Below are positions 34,136 to 44,846 of a stretch of DNA of 64,000 bases, piece by piece. The first letter of the stretch is position 1, and every line of letters starts with the position of its first letter. Location of the stretch: contig MSJH02000809.1 in NCBI GenBank assembly GCA_001931875.2, forward strand, positions 62,001 to 126,000. The letters are read 5' to 3'. Source of the DNA: Byssochlamys sp. IMV 00236. Lineage: Eukaryota; Ascomycota; Eurotiomycetes; Eurotiales; Thermoascaceae. Both the position numbers and the translations under genes were made by a program. The notes under the pieces were generated by a model, which was not told the origin of the DNA, made no database searches, and saw nothing but the letters and a program-made list of their open reading frames with translations.

Positions 34136-34194
34136 GTGGCTTAAGTACGGCTGATCGGATGGGAAGCCATTTTCCACACCCTATGGTCGTATGT
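34136..34194 (-). pseudogene. Half 5S rRNA pseudogene (5' half)
   Basis: The 59 bp match the first half of 5S rRNA on the minus strand, starting ACATACGACCATAGGGTG at 34194 and losing similarity after GTACTTAAGCCAC. It has several changes from the full copies at 35375 and 40293 (for example GATCGGATGG against GAGCGGACGG). Truncated 5S copies that keep the 5' half have been described in Aspergillus nidulans. It shares its right flank with the other two copies. Confidence 0.85.
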
Positions 34195-35374
34195 TCTTAA
34201 CGAGAATTATTTATTCATTGATAAAGGGGCCTCTGACTGATGTGGGAACCTAGATGTTAAAGCTACGGTAATGCGAATATAATCTACGGTTACCAACATG
34301 TAGCTGGCCTTGTGGCAGAACATTTGACAGAGACTTTGTCCGGCCAAAGATCAATTTGATGCTATCCAAGGAATTATTCAGGAGATACGGCGAACAAGTC
34401 ATGAATAATAATGACAGATTCAAAGAATAATGAGTGAAAGATTTCAATTCCTTTCTCGCGGGTAGAGAGTAAAGAATTGAACTTCTATTTATCAGCAATT
34501 TAGTCCGAGAAATAGGATACCTCAGATGACAAAACGGGCCCGTTCACCGCTAGCTCTATAGCCAAGATATAGATTAAATTAGGATTACTGGCTTTTCTGT
34601 GCTTGTAGTCTAAAGGGTTTTTATATAACTGGCTAGAACGTTCTTTATATTGAAGCTTCTGGGGGTTTTAGTACCACATGGTTTCTTTTATGGCCTTTCC
34701 GCACAAGGCCCATATGAAAATAGAACAGTTAATCGTATTAGTGACTGATCTTTTCCGAGTTCGATATCAACATCAAAAGGTCGGGGCGTATCAATCTACG
34801 ACGACAGAAGAGAAGAAGCCTTCAAAACAGGCAATCCCATGTTTGCAATATATCAGCTACTGCTGGGGCTAACTATTAGAGTTGAACTTGCCTGAGCTGC
34901 AGCATCTGTGGAAGCGCCATGGCCCTTTCCTTGGGCTATAATAAACTTCCAAGTGGGAACGAACCCCCCTTCGTATATAGTAGTATACAATGATGATATT
35001 CCATCGTTCGTGCCTCATGTCACATGCATTCTCGGGATTCTGAGCTGGGGAAAACATACTATCTGATCTCGAAGATATAGTATGCCACATTACATGGTTG
35101 ACCCTGATATACCGGGGACACGGCCCCATTTGACACTTTCGCTTCCTCTAGACACTATCTATTGAAAATATGGGCCTATTAGGCACGTCTTGCGATTTCA
35201 GTCAAAAGTCGAACAAGACCCAATGAAACCATAAATGAAATATCGACGTGTACTGCGCTACATTATTTCAAAACAATAGCCTACATCAATCAACATGCCG
35301 GCTCGATTTCTACTCTACGCGACTTGTCAAACTGACATAGGAACAGATGTTGAATGAAAAGCAAAGACAAAAAA
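34195..35374. other. AT-rich region with repeat flank
   Basis: The first 200 bp resemble the flanks of the full 5S copies (see findings). The remainder holds only weak frames, none recognised. Confidence 0.45.
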
Positions 35375-35493
35375 ACATACAACAGCAGGGATTCGCTGGT
35401 GGTCACCCACCCAACTACTAACCTGCCGGCGTGTGGCTTGAGTACGGCTGAGCGGACGGGAAGCCCTATTTTCCACACCCTATGGTCGTATGT
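35375..35493 (-). rRNA. 5S ribosomal RNA
   Basis: 119 bp on the minus strand, beginning ACATACGACCATAGGGTG and ending with GTTGTATGT, followed by a run of T on the minus strand (the RNA polymerase III stop, seen as GACAAAAAA on + at 35367-35374). The internal control region GCGTGTGG...GGTGGGTGACCACC is present. It differs from the copy at 40293 at two sites (CAAGTACG in place of CTTAAG context, and AAAATAGGG in place of AAAACAGGG). One of these may lower function. Single dispersed 5S genes are normal for Aspergillus. Confidence 0.9.
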
Positions 35494-35986
35494 AGTTTTT
35501 GAATTAGCATATTCATTGATGAGGTTCAATATTCTGATGTGAGAAACCTAGAAGTTAAAGCTATAATGCGAATAATTTCAAGTGCTGAATGCATGGCGCG
35601 TTCGGAAATAACCTAGGGACTCCTGCCTTTGTTCTTGCAAAACCTGGACTATATAGTTAGGAATTACTACACCTTTGAGTGCCGAATGTTTCATTCACAG
35701 CCCTCTCAAGCCAAGTAAATTCTCATCTCTATCCCGACTCCCATTTCCACTGTGTCGAGTCTTATGACATTAAGTAAATTGTATTCCATACTTCACTGGC
35801 AGATTTCAGGACAGTCTTATCGGTGAGTAAGTACTCACAGCTGCCCCACAAGACAACACCGCCTTTAGGTCTAACTAGCTTCTCTTCCACGTAGCCAGGA
35901 TCAGAACGCTCAACACACGTCTGCAAGACTCAATCTTTGGCATCCAACCTGGTATGTTTGTCGTCGCTTGCGCTCCATATTGACTT
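35494..35986. other. Intergenic region with 5S flank
   Basis: The first 90 bp are shared with the flank of the half copy at 34195. The rest carries the promoter of the gene at 35987. No other feature seen. Confidence 0.45.
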
Positions 35987-36943
35987 ATGCAAAGGATGTT
36001 CAAATCATACATCCCGTCAATTCTACAACCGGATTACACCTGGCCACGGTCGATGCCGTCCAGAATCCTTCAGACCACACCGCCTGTGCCACATGTGCCC
36101 AGCAAAACCGTCAGAATCCTATGGGGTATCATCCACAAAGCCCTATATCATTTTTCTCGATGGTACTGTTCTTGGTTTGGCATATATTTTGATGCCCATG
36201 TTGCGCAACTACCGTTTGGACTTGTTATGAAATGGACAGATCGGACGAGCCTGGAGGAAGCCATCTCCATGCAAATGGCAAGAGCTGCTGGAATGCCTGT
36301 TCCCAGACTCCTCAGCTGCGGCGAACACCCAGATGCTCCATTTAATGCGTTTTTTTCACTCCTAATGACGAGACTACCGGGTGTTCCCCTCGCGAATTCA
36401 GACGATGAGTTGCAACCTGATACTGAGGAACCGTGGCTGGAGGAATTGAAAACCTGCGTTCAAACCATGCGTCTATGGCAACCTCCTAGCCAAGATATCG
36501 TCTGCTCTCCTATTGGAACCAAGATTCGAAGCTCACGTGTTCCTAATCACGTTATGGGCCCTTTTGCAAGCCAGGAGGACTTTCACAAATTCCTCTTATC
36601 TCCTGCTTCGGCACATGGGTTCAAATCCGTCGCGGAATACGAAGCAACCCTTGTACGCGCAAAGAAGCTACAAGAACGCCAGTATCGAATAGTGTTTACT
36701 CATGGAGATTTCAAAGCTCACAATATTCTTGTTGACGATGATGGACATTTGTCTGGGTTCCTTGACTGGGAATCGGCAGGATGGCATCCTGAATATTGGG
36801 AATTCACAACGGCGATGCGGTTTGGAAGAAATAGCTGGTGGTTCCAAGTAGCCTCTTGGATGGGTGGAAATCAATATCTCGATGAGTTGCAAAGCGACAT
36901 CGCTTTAAACCTATTGACCGTTGATTCTTATATAGCTTTTTAA
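35987..36943 (+). CDS. APH-family phosphotransferase (kinase-like fold)
   Basis: Single exon, 318 residues, ATG at 35987. The first 80 residues correspond to the small N-lobe: VRILWGIIHKALYHFSRWYC then LPFGLVMKWTDRTSLEEAIS. The catalytic part is intact: FTHGDFKAHNILVDDDGHLSGF (Brenner motif HGDxxxxN) and LDWESAGWHPEYWEF, with LLMTRLPGVPLANS and EDFHKFLL between. Members of this fungal group phosphorylate unknown small molecules. It is the intact counterpart of the phosphotransferase pseudogene at 27386, but the two differ too much to be recent copies. Codon use is neutral. It sits between a 5S copy and the DUF6914-like gene in an otherwise decayed region, which suggests it is maintained. Confidence 0.8.
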   Translation: MQRMFKSYIPSILQPDYTWPRSMPSRILQTTPPVPHVPSKTVRILWGIIHKALYHFSRWYCSWFGIYFDAHVAQLPFGLVMKWTDRTSLEEAISMQMARAAGMPVPRLLSCGEHPDAPFNAFFSLLMTRLPGVPLANSDDELQPDTEEPWLEELKTCVQTMRLWQPPSQDIVCSPIGTKIRSSRVPNHVMGPFASQEDFHKFLLSPASAHGFKSVAEYEATLVRAKKLQERQYRIVFTHGDFKAHNILVDDDGHLSGFLDWESAGWHPEYWEFTTAMRFGRNSWWFQVASWMGGNQYLDELQSDIALNLLTVDSYIAF

Positions 36944-37145
36944 TGAAATGGTTGCGATGCTATCAATGTCTGCTCTTTTCATAGTTGATATAGGAGTATG
37001 GCATACTACATTGACCTTCAAGGACAGAGTGAGTAGAATTCAAGGAGTGCGGGGGGGGGATAAGACATATCCGATTGTAAGCAAAGATAATGAACAACGA
37101 AGAATCCCTCTCTTCCCCACAGTGAGCTTCAGCTATGTTTTATAT

Positions 37146-37712
37146 TCAAACGCAGAGCCTTGATTCAACGACCGGTCGCGGCTGGTCGTTTTTTGCGGCC
37201 CCAGCGCTGTATTCGTTTCCAAACTCCATGCACTCCTGCTGCAGTGCATCGACATTACTGCAACGGATGATCCCATTCTGAATCAGTGTTTGCAAGATAG
37301 TCATCACCCAGACCCGGCAAGTCACACCGGGAATTGCATTGACATCTCCATCACGAGATTTCATGATTTGATCCAATCGACTGTGGTTTGCTTTTGGAAC
37401 GGTTGCGATCCTAACCAGAGCGCACAGAAAGTTGGACTTAAATACGCCATGAGTCGATACATGATCCGGTATCCATCCGCCACCTAAATTTCTTATATGA
37501 TGTTTCACACCTCCCCGGGGACTTGTGTGGAAGTAGTAACCCCAGTGGAAATCGTTTGGTTGAGGAGGATCTGATCGTATATAAAGGACAATGTAGAGTG
37601 TATCCAATGGCAGTTGGGCCAAGGCTTCCTCCTGGGCTTTCTTGATCGCAAGAGCTCGTTCTCTAGGAGCCATTGGTGGTTGAGCAAGGGAAGATGATTG
37701 TGACTTGTTCAT
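37146..37712 (-). CDS. DUF6914-like conserved fungal protein, 188 aa
   Basis: Intronless, 188 residues, ATG at 37712. The core LYIVLYIRSDPPQPNDFHWGYYF, GVKHHIRNLGGGWIPDH, FKSNFLCALVRIAT and CRVWVMTILQTLIQNGI, with the basic end NDQPRPVVESRL, is the pattern I associate with the fungal family DUF6914. No biochemical function is known to me for it. The conserved FHWGYYFH and the internal Cys could form an active site, but this is speculation. A broken minus-strand piece of a second copy lies at 40140-40240. Confidence 0.75.
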   Translation of the reverse strand: MNKSQSSSLAQPPMAPRERALAIKKAQEEALAQLPLDTLYIVLYIRSDPPQPNDFHWGYYFHTSPRGGVKHHIRNLGGGWIPDHVSTHGVFKSNFLCALVRIATVPKANHSRLDQIMKSRDGDVNAIPGVTCRVWVMTILQTLIQNGIIRCSNVDALQQECMEFGNEYSAGAAKNDQPRPVVESRLCV

Positions 37713-39416
37713 TTTTGAATAGCAAGAAGAAAAACTTTTTGGTCAAGCAAATAGATAAAGTAAATAGATCAGAGGATATCAGGTAAAAGTGGTCTAAAGC
37801 TGTAATAATATTTGGGGAGAAAGACTTCATTTATATATCCTCTCCTGTACTATATATATCATTAATAAGGAAACAACTCATAACAGCTTGGAACCAATTA
37901 GTATGGATAAAAATGGTAAATATGGCCATCCGAGCTTATCTCGTTCCTATTTCTGTTCATTAGCGCTGGGATACCCAATAGGATAAAAGCGTGCAAAGTC
38001 TTGCATTAGCAGCTGTTTTATCGATCCTACTACTGCTCCGAGGGAGCTTAGTAGTTTCACTGTGAATTAGCCTAGCGCGTAGCTACTTAGAATAGTCACA
38101 ATTGGTCGAAAGAAATACCTCTACAGCTAATATTGCATTAGTGTACTGCAATAGCAACACTGGATAGATAGTATTTTATCCGGGTATAGCTGAAACATCC
38201 TAAACATCCTCTAATCTTTAGAACAGCGGCAAGCTAACCTATCCAATTGCGTATGAGAAATGCAACATGGGTTATATGGAACATGAATATGCATAATTCT
38301 CTCTATATTCGAAAGGGAAGTATAGTATCTGCGACAGGTCGTATTCTTCTCATAACCCTGTAACCCAGTGTAGTAGCAACTTGCGAACACTTGATAAGTA
38401 GGCGCTTATTTACAATCGATCATTTGCCAGGACTGGAGTTGAGGCGCAAGAGTTGGCGTATCCCTCTTATTATAGTTACTTGCCTATTGGTTATCCAAGT
38501 AAAACCGAGCTATAAGCGGCGCTATCACCAATAGTTAACAGTGGTCTATCAAGTGGCAGGTGATGTATATTCAGATAGATAATTATGGTAGCAACCCTCA
38601 AGGCATAGGCTAACGCTCGAAGCAAAGGGACTGGGGGTGGGGGGGTATATTCCGCTTTCTTTTCTTTTTCTACCGGACAGCGTCTCGCTTTGTCTGCATT
38701 AGGGTGTCCCTGGCCCCTGGTAATTCTATATATATAACCGTCAAGTGCTGGATTACAGGGTGCTTGGTTGGTAAACATGAGTCGAAATTAAGCGCCCAGG
38801 GTGAGTTAGGGTGAGTGCGAGAGCAAGGAGAGTAGGAAAACGCGACGCGGTCGCGCAACCGTGGGGGCCAAGGTCATATCACCACCTGTGCCGCTTGTGA
38901 CGACATTTTGATAGTCAGAAGTCTGCCTTGCCCATCATACTGCAGGTTCAGTCATACATCGGTTGATTCAGTCGTACTAGTAGAGCTTGAGAACCTAGCT
39001 CGGTGCTGTCCGACAATCTTCCGAGCCACAGGGCCTGCTCCTCGGCACAAGTATGTACTTATCTCACTTCTGCCCAAAGACGACGAATCCCTACCCGTCT
39101 CTTCTATCGTGGAGCATAAATAGCTGATAGGTTTCGGTTCAATTATCTAGTTCTCCAAGCAACCGGAGAAGCTAAGTAGATCGAGTCCCCGAGAGCCCGA
39201 TTGGCCCCCCACGTTACTTCCCCATGGGGCCAAGCACGGGACTGGGTGCTTACTAAGGTTCAGTTATTAGGCTCACAGTTCTCTATAGATGTCTTTGCAA
39301 TAATACAAAGGTAAGTACTTGTGAGTACCGGCAAGGAGACCACGGTATTATTAGAAGCCCTGAGACTTATCATCACTAATTCATGATCACGGCCTGTCCC
39401 CGCTGTTACAATCAAA
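37713..39416. other. AT-rich region without supported gene
   Basis: 1.7 kb. Frames at 38491-38858 on the minus strand and 38908-39123 on the plus strand have no family features and I reject them. A G-rich run near 38634-38645 and several STOP-dense stretches are noted. No RNA gene recognised. Confidence 0.5.
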
Positions 39417-39965
39417 TCACCCTTTGGCTGGCTTCTCAAACTTCAACCACTTCTCCGGCACCTCGTGAATCTGTCCTTCTTCTGACATCTCTGAAAACCA
39501 CTGACTAAATTCTCGAAACTCCCTCTTCGTTGCGCCCGATCCTGGGCCTAGATCAAAAAACCTTCCATCTGCAGTTCTAAATCCGGATGCCACCACATCA
39601 GCAATACACTGATCATTTAGAATAGAAACACCGCGATCAATCATGCCTTTCATAGTCTCAGCATAACGCTTCGCAAAGTCGGCAGAGGATTCGCCTTCTT
39701 GTCGTAAGATACAATTGCGTAGTTCGCTTTGGAGAATAACAGAATTAGGATCAGCGCCCTCAGCGATGAGGCGGTCACGCTCCTGGCGCGCTGAGGTCGC
39801 ATAGTCTTGGGGTGTCTTATAGACCATGGGCTCGTCGTCCGAGTCGTGAGGAACCCCTTCATCCCCATAGATTTGAGCTGATTCGGAGTGTATCGCACCT
39901 GACTGTTGGTCGAGAGCTTTTTGCTCGGACATCGTAGGTGCTGCGGCAATGTCCTTCATTCTCAT
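39417..39965 (-). CDS. Orphan protein, 182 aa
   Basis: Intronless, 182 residues, ATG at 39965 (another ATG two codons on at 39959). Not recognised. Mostly acidic and helical: a leader MKDIAAAPTMSEQKALDQQ, then SDDEPMVYKTPQDYATSARQ, QSELRNCILRQEGESSADFAK and EFSQWFSEMSEEGQIHEVP. No signal peptide or membrane segment. The codon pattern and even composition make it a better gene candidate than its neighbours. A dozen other frames here are shadows. Confidence 0.6.
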   Translation of the reverse strand: MRMKDIAAAPTMSEQKALDQQSGAIHSESAQIYGDEGVPHDSDDEPMVYKTPQDYATSARQERDRLIAEGADPNSVILQSELRNCILRQEGESSADFAKRYAETMKGMIDRGVSILNDQCIADVVASGFRTADGRFFDLGPGSGATKREFREFSQWFSEMSEEGQIHEVPEKWLKFEKPAKG

Positions 39966-40139
39966 AACGGCACGATAGTAGAACGTATATTTTTGTGGCT
40001 TCTAGACTGATTACTTACTACTTAAAAGACCGCACCGAACTTGGTAGATAAGCTGATGCAAGCTGATGCTGCCTAAAATTTGGATTCGGATTTACCAATA
40101 CTCCGTCACAGTCACTTTGCTTTTATAACTGGAATGTAC

Positions 40140-40240
40140 AGAAAGTTGGACTCAAAATACATAACGCTACTAGTCGTTCCGTGATCTGGTATCCATCCAC
40201 CACGACCACCACCTGAATTTCTCATATGACATTCTATACC
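40140..40240 (-). pseudogene. DUF6914 gene fragment
   Basis: On the minus strand the reading CHMRNSGGGRGG then WIPDHGTTSSVMYF and ESNFLYI repeats the middle of the gene at 37146 (HHIRNLGGGWIPDH... FKSNFL), with a three-residue insertion. Only about 30 codons are left. It directly adjoins the 5S copy at 40293. Confidence 0.7.
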
Positions 40241-40292
40241 AGACTATGCATACATCTGTTCATACGCTTCGTGAGTATGAAAAAAATAAAAA

Positions 40293-40411
40293 ACATACAA
40301 CAGCAGGGATTCGCTGGTGGTCACCCACCCAACTACTAACCTGCCGGCGTGTGGCTTAAGTACGGCTGAGCGGACGGGAAGCCCTGTTTTCCACACCCTA
40401 TGGTCGTATGT
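40293..40411 (-). rRNA. 5S ribosomal RNA
   Basis: 119 bp on the minus strand, from ACATACGACCATAGGGTG (40411) to GTTGTATGT (40293), with a T-rich stop on the minus strand just after (AAAAAATAAAAA on +). Both internal control blocks match the fungal 5S consensus as I know it. This looks like the best-preserved copy of the three in the window. Confidence 0.92.
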
Positions 40412-40860
40412 GCTTATCAGAGACTGTTCATTCATTGATGAGGTTCAACTCCTGAAGAAGCCGGTGAGTTGCGCCAGTTGAAATATCCATTTACTTTAGG
40501 GCATTTGGCAGAGACTTTCGTCCGGCCAAAGATTAACTTTAGTATATATTCCGCAAGGTTCAAACCAAGGGTCCTTGCGTTCGATCTGAATTTTTTTTTT
40601 TCGGTCTATATAAATAGTGGTGGTGTAGTATGAATCCCAAAAATTAGCTGGTTAGTGATTTTACAAACGGATCGAACTCTTATCCCCGAAACACTTCTCT
40701 TCTGGACACACCTCTGTTCATTACAGAGGCGGATCGATAAGGACAGTGATGCAAACAGGCGGTGCTAGATTACATAGAAAAGAACCCAAAAAAGGAAAAA
40801 AGAAAAAAAAGTGGTGAAGCACAAGTCCATGTCAGCGCTGATGACCTCGTCGCCACAGTG
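40412..40860. other. 5S flank and intergenic DNA
   Basis: Begins with a flank shared with the half copy at 34136 (GAGACTTTCGTCCGGCCAAAG type text at about 40510-40535). The rest has A-rich runs and no gene. Confidence 0.5.
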
Positions 40861-42173
40861 TCAATAATATCGAGGGCCTTGCACGTCGGATTTGTGGCCT
40901 GGGCCATCGCACCCCGAGATGGCAACCTGAAACTGATGAGGCACGCCTCGATCTGAGACACTATCTTGTTTGATTTCGCGGGTGACGCGAATGATATGGC
41001 GCGTCGACTCGTCGTCACCACTGCTTTCCTTGTCCTGAAAATGGTAGTCCTGCTCATCCCCCATTCTAGTATCGTTGTTGGACAGCTTGATATGACTACG
41101 CCCGCCGGTGCCGCCAATGGTCCTCAGGTTGATGTCTCGGGACTTGCCGGGCGTCATTGAGCTCGCGCCATATGAGGGTGAAAGATTGCGGAAGAGAGGG
41201 CGCAGCATGGGCATGGAGCCCGCGATGATGCCCAAGTCGCACTCGAGCACTGTCAACATGACAATTTTGCCGATTGTGTCTGTAGCGCCAGTCATCAGCT
41301 TTCTGTCTCTTCATGGAGTCTTCTTTTCCCTCTAAGGGAGAGAGGGAGGGGGGATATACAGAATCTCTCAGAAGGCGCAGTATAAGCCCAGGTGTAGGTT
41401 ATGCGGATAGTAGTAGCCACCGACGCAAAGGCACCGAGCGACAGGATTCCCATCGTGATGACCTTAATCCTCCAGCGCATCTGGAGGTGGCGGAGCAAAA
41501 AGCAGGGCACCAGTGCGGTGCATATATCGGTAAAGATGTTGACCGCCGAAACAAAGTACGACACATTCAGAATGACTGTCTGGCCCGAGGTGCAGTCTCC
41601 TGGGTGACCCCATGCTGCTGATACGGGTTTGCACTGGAAAATCGCCACGGGCCATGATATCTGCCAGACGATCCAGCCCAGCGCGAACAGTGCCCACAGG
41701 ATATTTCGATATATCTTGCTCGTCAAGTTGTTGGCAATCCGGAGCAGCGTCCAGATAATGCTCGATTTGATAAGGGGCCCGTCCAAGACGTATATGAACT
41801 GCCAGATAATCGTCCACAACCCTATCTTGTACTGCATACCGACCGTGATAATGTCATCGTGCGACCCTATTCCGCTGAACGACAGAACCATGACAGAGGC
41901 ATTGTGTGCCAGGTTGAGGATCTAGAAAGAGAGTCAGGTAGCCGTTCGCAATCCAGATGTGTCCGGCGATCAGAGCAATGCAAGACTCACCCATCCGGCA
42001 AGCATCATCCAATCCTCGACAGCAAACGATCGCATTGAGATGCGAACATAGAATCGCAGGCCCGCCACGATGCTTGATAGGATGGTAAAGACGATGGTTA
42101 GCACCAGCAGCCCGAGTGCCAGACCCTCGGGCTGGATGGGCTCATACTTAGTTGTAGTTAGATCTTTAGCCAT
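40861..42173 (-). CDS. Rhodopsin-like seven-helix membrane protein (fungal SAT4/CFEM-type group)
   Basis: Three exons: 42173-41991, 41921-41360 and 41306-40861, giving 396 residues. The third exon boundary is the least sure: the only in-frame acceptor is GAAGAG|AC, which is not a strong site. Seven hydrophobic stretches occur: LALGLLVLTIVFTILSS, the segment after SFAVEDWMMLAGW, IGLWTIIWQFIYVL, NILWALFALGWIVWQISW, VSYFVSAVNIFTDICTALVP, ITMGILSLGAFASVAT and IVMLTVLECDLGIIAGSMP. SFAVEDW, the Cys near FQCKPVSAAW and the LECDLGIIAGSMP stretch are typical of the fungal rhodopsin-domain group, whose roles are mostly unknown. The C-tail is cytosolic and hydrophilic (GDEQDYHFQDKESSGDDES). The leader contains a CT-rich run at 42238-42262. 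Confidence 0.7.
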
Positions 42174-43632
42174 GGTTGTAGTACCGCTCTTTTGATGGAA
42201 CTTCCTATAGAAAAGCTCCCTCCTTCTTCGCGAGAATTCTCTCTCTCTCTCGCTCTCTCTCCCAACCTCAAGGTGCACGTTATACTTATTGTTGATGTGT
42301 ATCCAGGGTAAAAACCAAATCGGAAAGGCCATGTACCTTATGGGACCACCGAACATTCGTTTGGAAACTCCTAGCGTCTGAGCCAAGAAGACGATTCTAC
42401 AGTAATTTTATTTTCCCGCTCTAATCCAGAAACCTTGTCGATAGAGACGGCATAGAGACGGCAGAGTATAATGTTATTAGCTAATATCATCGATAGCGTA
42501 ATCGCTACATAGTAAGACTGCTGAAGGAATTGTAGTATTGTGGCTAACATAGCCAGGAAGGATCTAGAAGATAGACTGTATTGTCAGTATCCAGAGACAC
42601 CAAGAGGAGATTTCTCCTTCTAGTCGAGTGGGCATCGAAGCCCGACATCTATTGTCGATAACTTCATTTTCTCGTAAAAAAACCCACCACAACCAGCCCA
42701 TAGCGGTCATGAAATCTAGGATCAAGGGCGTAATCCGAATACTGCTAACTGTCACTAGTAAGTAGCATGGGGCAGGGGCTTTTAAGACCCAGACGGGCCG
42801 GACCGTCCGCGGGCAGATTCCGAGGGTCTAGTATAGAGTACAACTCATTCAATTGGCGCACTCTGCACGGATCTAAGCTTAAGATCTAAATAAATCTATT
42901 TTCCAAACGTACACCCGCTAGGCATTCTCAATTTTGAATAATCTGTATTCTAACCATGCTTAATTGCCCTAGCCCTAATTTTGGCGTATACCCAGCCAAC
43001 TACGGAGTAGGGTGGTAAAACGGTAAAAAGAAAATGAAGATATAAAAATGGTTGATGAACTAGGGTCTTTGCTACCCATATCTAGGTATGGTCAGATGGT
43101 CAGGACTCTGTTCTCTTCGGAACTTCCTGGTCTATCTAGTCCGGGGAGAGTTACATCGACTACCACCTCGTTGGTTGGCTCGCTGGTTGGTTTCTCCCGT
43201 TTTGCAATTCTACTACGGTTCTTGCAGTCCACTAATACGTCCGTAAGGGAGCTTACACCTTATCTGCCCAATTAATAGGCGTCTTAGCGAGTCAAGCTAT
43301 CCATGGTTTAATAGCTGGCCGGTCATCCCAAGTGTTGGTCTTGTATCCTTGTCACTTTCCAGACGTCCACACCGCCGTTATTCACATGTATGATTGGTCT
43401 ATATGAGTTTCAAGATCTTGGGAACTTGTCACAGGACGGCAGAGTAGAGTACACTAGTCAATAACCCTGTATACGGAATCGTTAAACGTCCCGCGATAGT
43501 CCCACGCTACTGGACTACTGTTAGTCAAGACTAGTATGCAGTTGATTATCCAATGAACGAGAGAAGTGTTTAAATAGGAAGGGTCTGTAGCTGCTCATTA
43601 AGTATCCCGGTCATTCCCACGTTATTCATCCC
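42174..43632. other. Intergenic region
   Basis: 1.46 kb. It includes the CT/GA microsatellite at 42238-42262, and frames at 42564-42755 and 43048-43275 that I do not accept. The text around 42600-42650 shows no RNA fold I can support. Confidence 0.45.
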
Positions 43633-44846
43633 ATGCCCTTTCGCGTGCCAGCTGAGCGGACTAGGATAGAGTTGGAAGAGAAGGGAAAAGAAAGGCAAAA
43701 AGAGATGCCTGAAACCGCGGGTGAGCAGCTTCCAGCCCTTCCTGAGGATCTGACTCCTGAATGGCTGGGAGCCAAACTCGGCCACAAGATCAAGTCGGTT
43801 GAGAATACGCGAAGCATTTGGGGCACGGGCAGCAAGCTGTTTTACACCATCGCGTACGAACATGAAAGCAGCGATGAGAGGCCGACGCATATCTGCATCA
43901 AGGGCGTCTTCGACCCCAAGATGATAGAGGAGCAACCGTGGACAGTCAGCCTGGCGCAGCGCGAGGCCGAATTCTTTGCTAAGCTGGCGCCTACGGTGAA
44001 TAACATGATCTTCCCCAAGGGCTGGTGGAGCAGCACGAGTGACAAGCAGGGCATCTCCATCATGAACGACCTGACCAAGGAAGGCTGTACCTTTCCCCCC
44101 GAGGTTGCCTCCTATCCGGTTGAGAAAGTCATGGATGGCGTCGGGCAGCTGGCCGGTCTGCATGCGCAATACTGGGGTCAAAGTCAGGAAGATCATCCAT
44201 GTAAGGAAGCGCACTTTCCTCTATCCCAAGGGTTTCATTCCGTGCTTGCCAGTCACCTAACACAGCCACAGGGATCTGGAACAATTATGACCCAGCCATG
44301 AAATTCATGTGTGCGCCCTGGGACGAAATAGTTCGAACTCCCGGCCGAATCCAGCTGCCCGAGTATCTAATGGACGGCAAGCGATGCCTCGAGGCCCTAG
44401 ATCGCTACTATGCTGAGCGTAACCCGCGATTCCGCACACTGCTGCATGGCGACACGCACATCGGCAACGTCTACTTCACACGCGACGGGCATATCGGGTT
44501 TCTGGATTGGTCGGCCTTCCACTTCGGGTCGTGCTTCCACGACATTGTCTACCACATGACAGCTATGCTGAGTGTCGAGGACCGTCGCGCCCACGAGATG
44601 GAGATCCTGGATCACTACCTGGAGACGTTGCACAGGCTTGGCGGGCCAAAATTCGATCGCCACAACGATCCCGAAGTCATGATCGAGTACCGACGGTCCT
44701 TTATGACCAACGTCATCTGGCTCATCTGCCCTGATGGCCTTCAAACTAAGGAGCGCATTGCTGTCTTGTGCGAGCGCACCGTTGCTACTTACGACGATCA
44801 TAAAGTCATCGATGTAATTCTTGACAGGCCGAAGCCGGCTATCTGA
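43633..44846 (+). CDS. CHK/ecdysteroid-kinase-like phosphotransferase
   Basis: Two exons, 43633-44200 and 44272-44846 (71-nt intron, GTAAGG donor, phase 1 restoring a Trp codon), giving 380 residues. A later ATG (43705) could also serve. The kinase-like fold is clear: GSKLFYTIAYE and ICIKGVFDPK (ATP lysine in CIKG), PKGWWSSTSDKQGISIMNDL (hinge), LLHGDTHIGNVYF (Brenner motif), FLDWSAFHFGSCFHDIVYH. This arrangement is that of the EcKinase/CHK group, which phosphorylate small alcohols in insects; fungal substrates are unknown. Codon choice is C/G-rich, unlike the AT-rich DNA on both sides, so it may be a recent arrival or under stronger selection. Confidence 0.82.

Noticed and set aside
38491..38858. 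Two overlapping minus-strand frames
   Set aside because: They overlap in different frames, cover a G-rich run and stop-dense DNA, and show no family text.
42564..42755. Small minus-strand frame with Trp-rich part
   Set aside because: No start context, no continuation and no family; chance frame.
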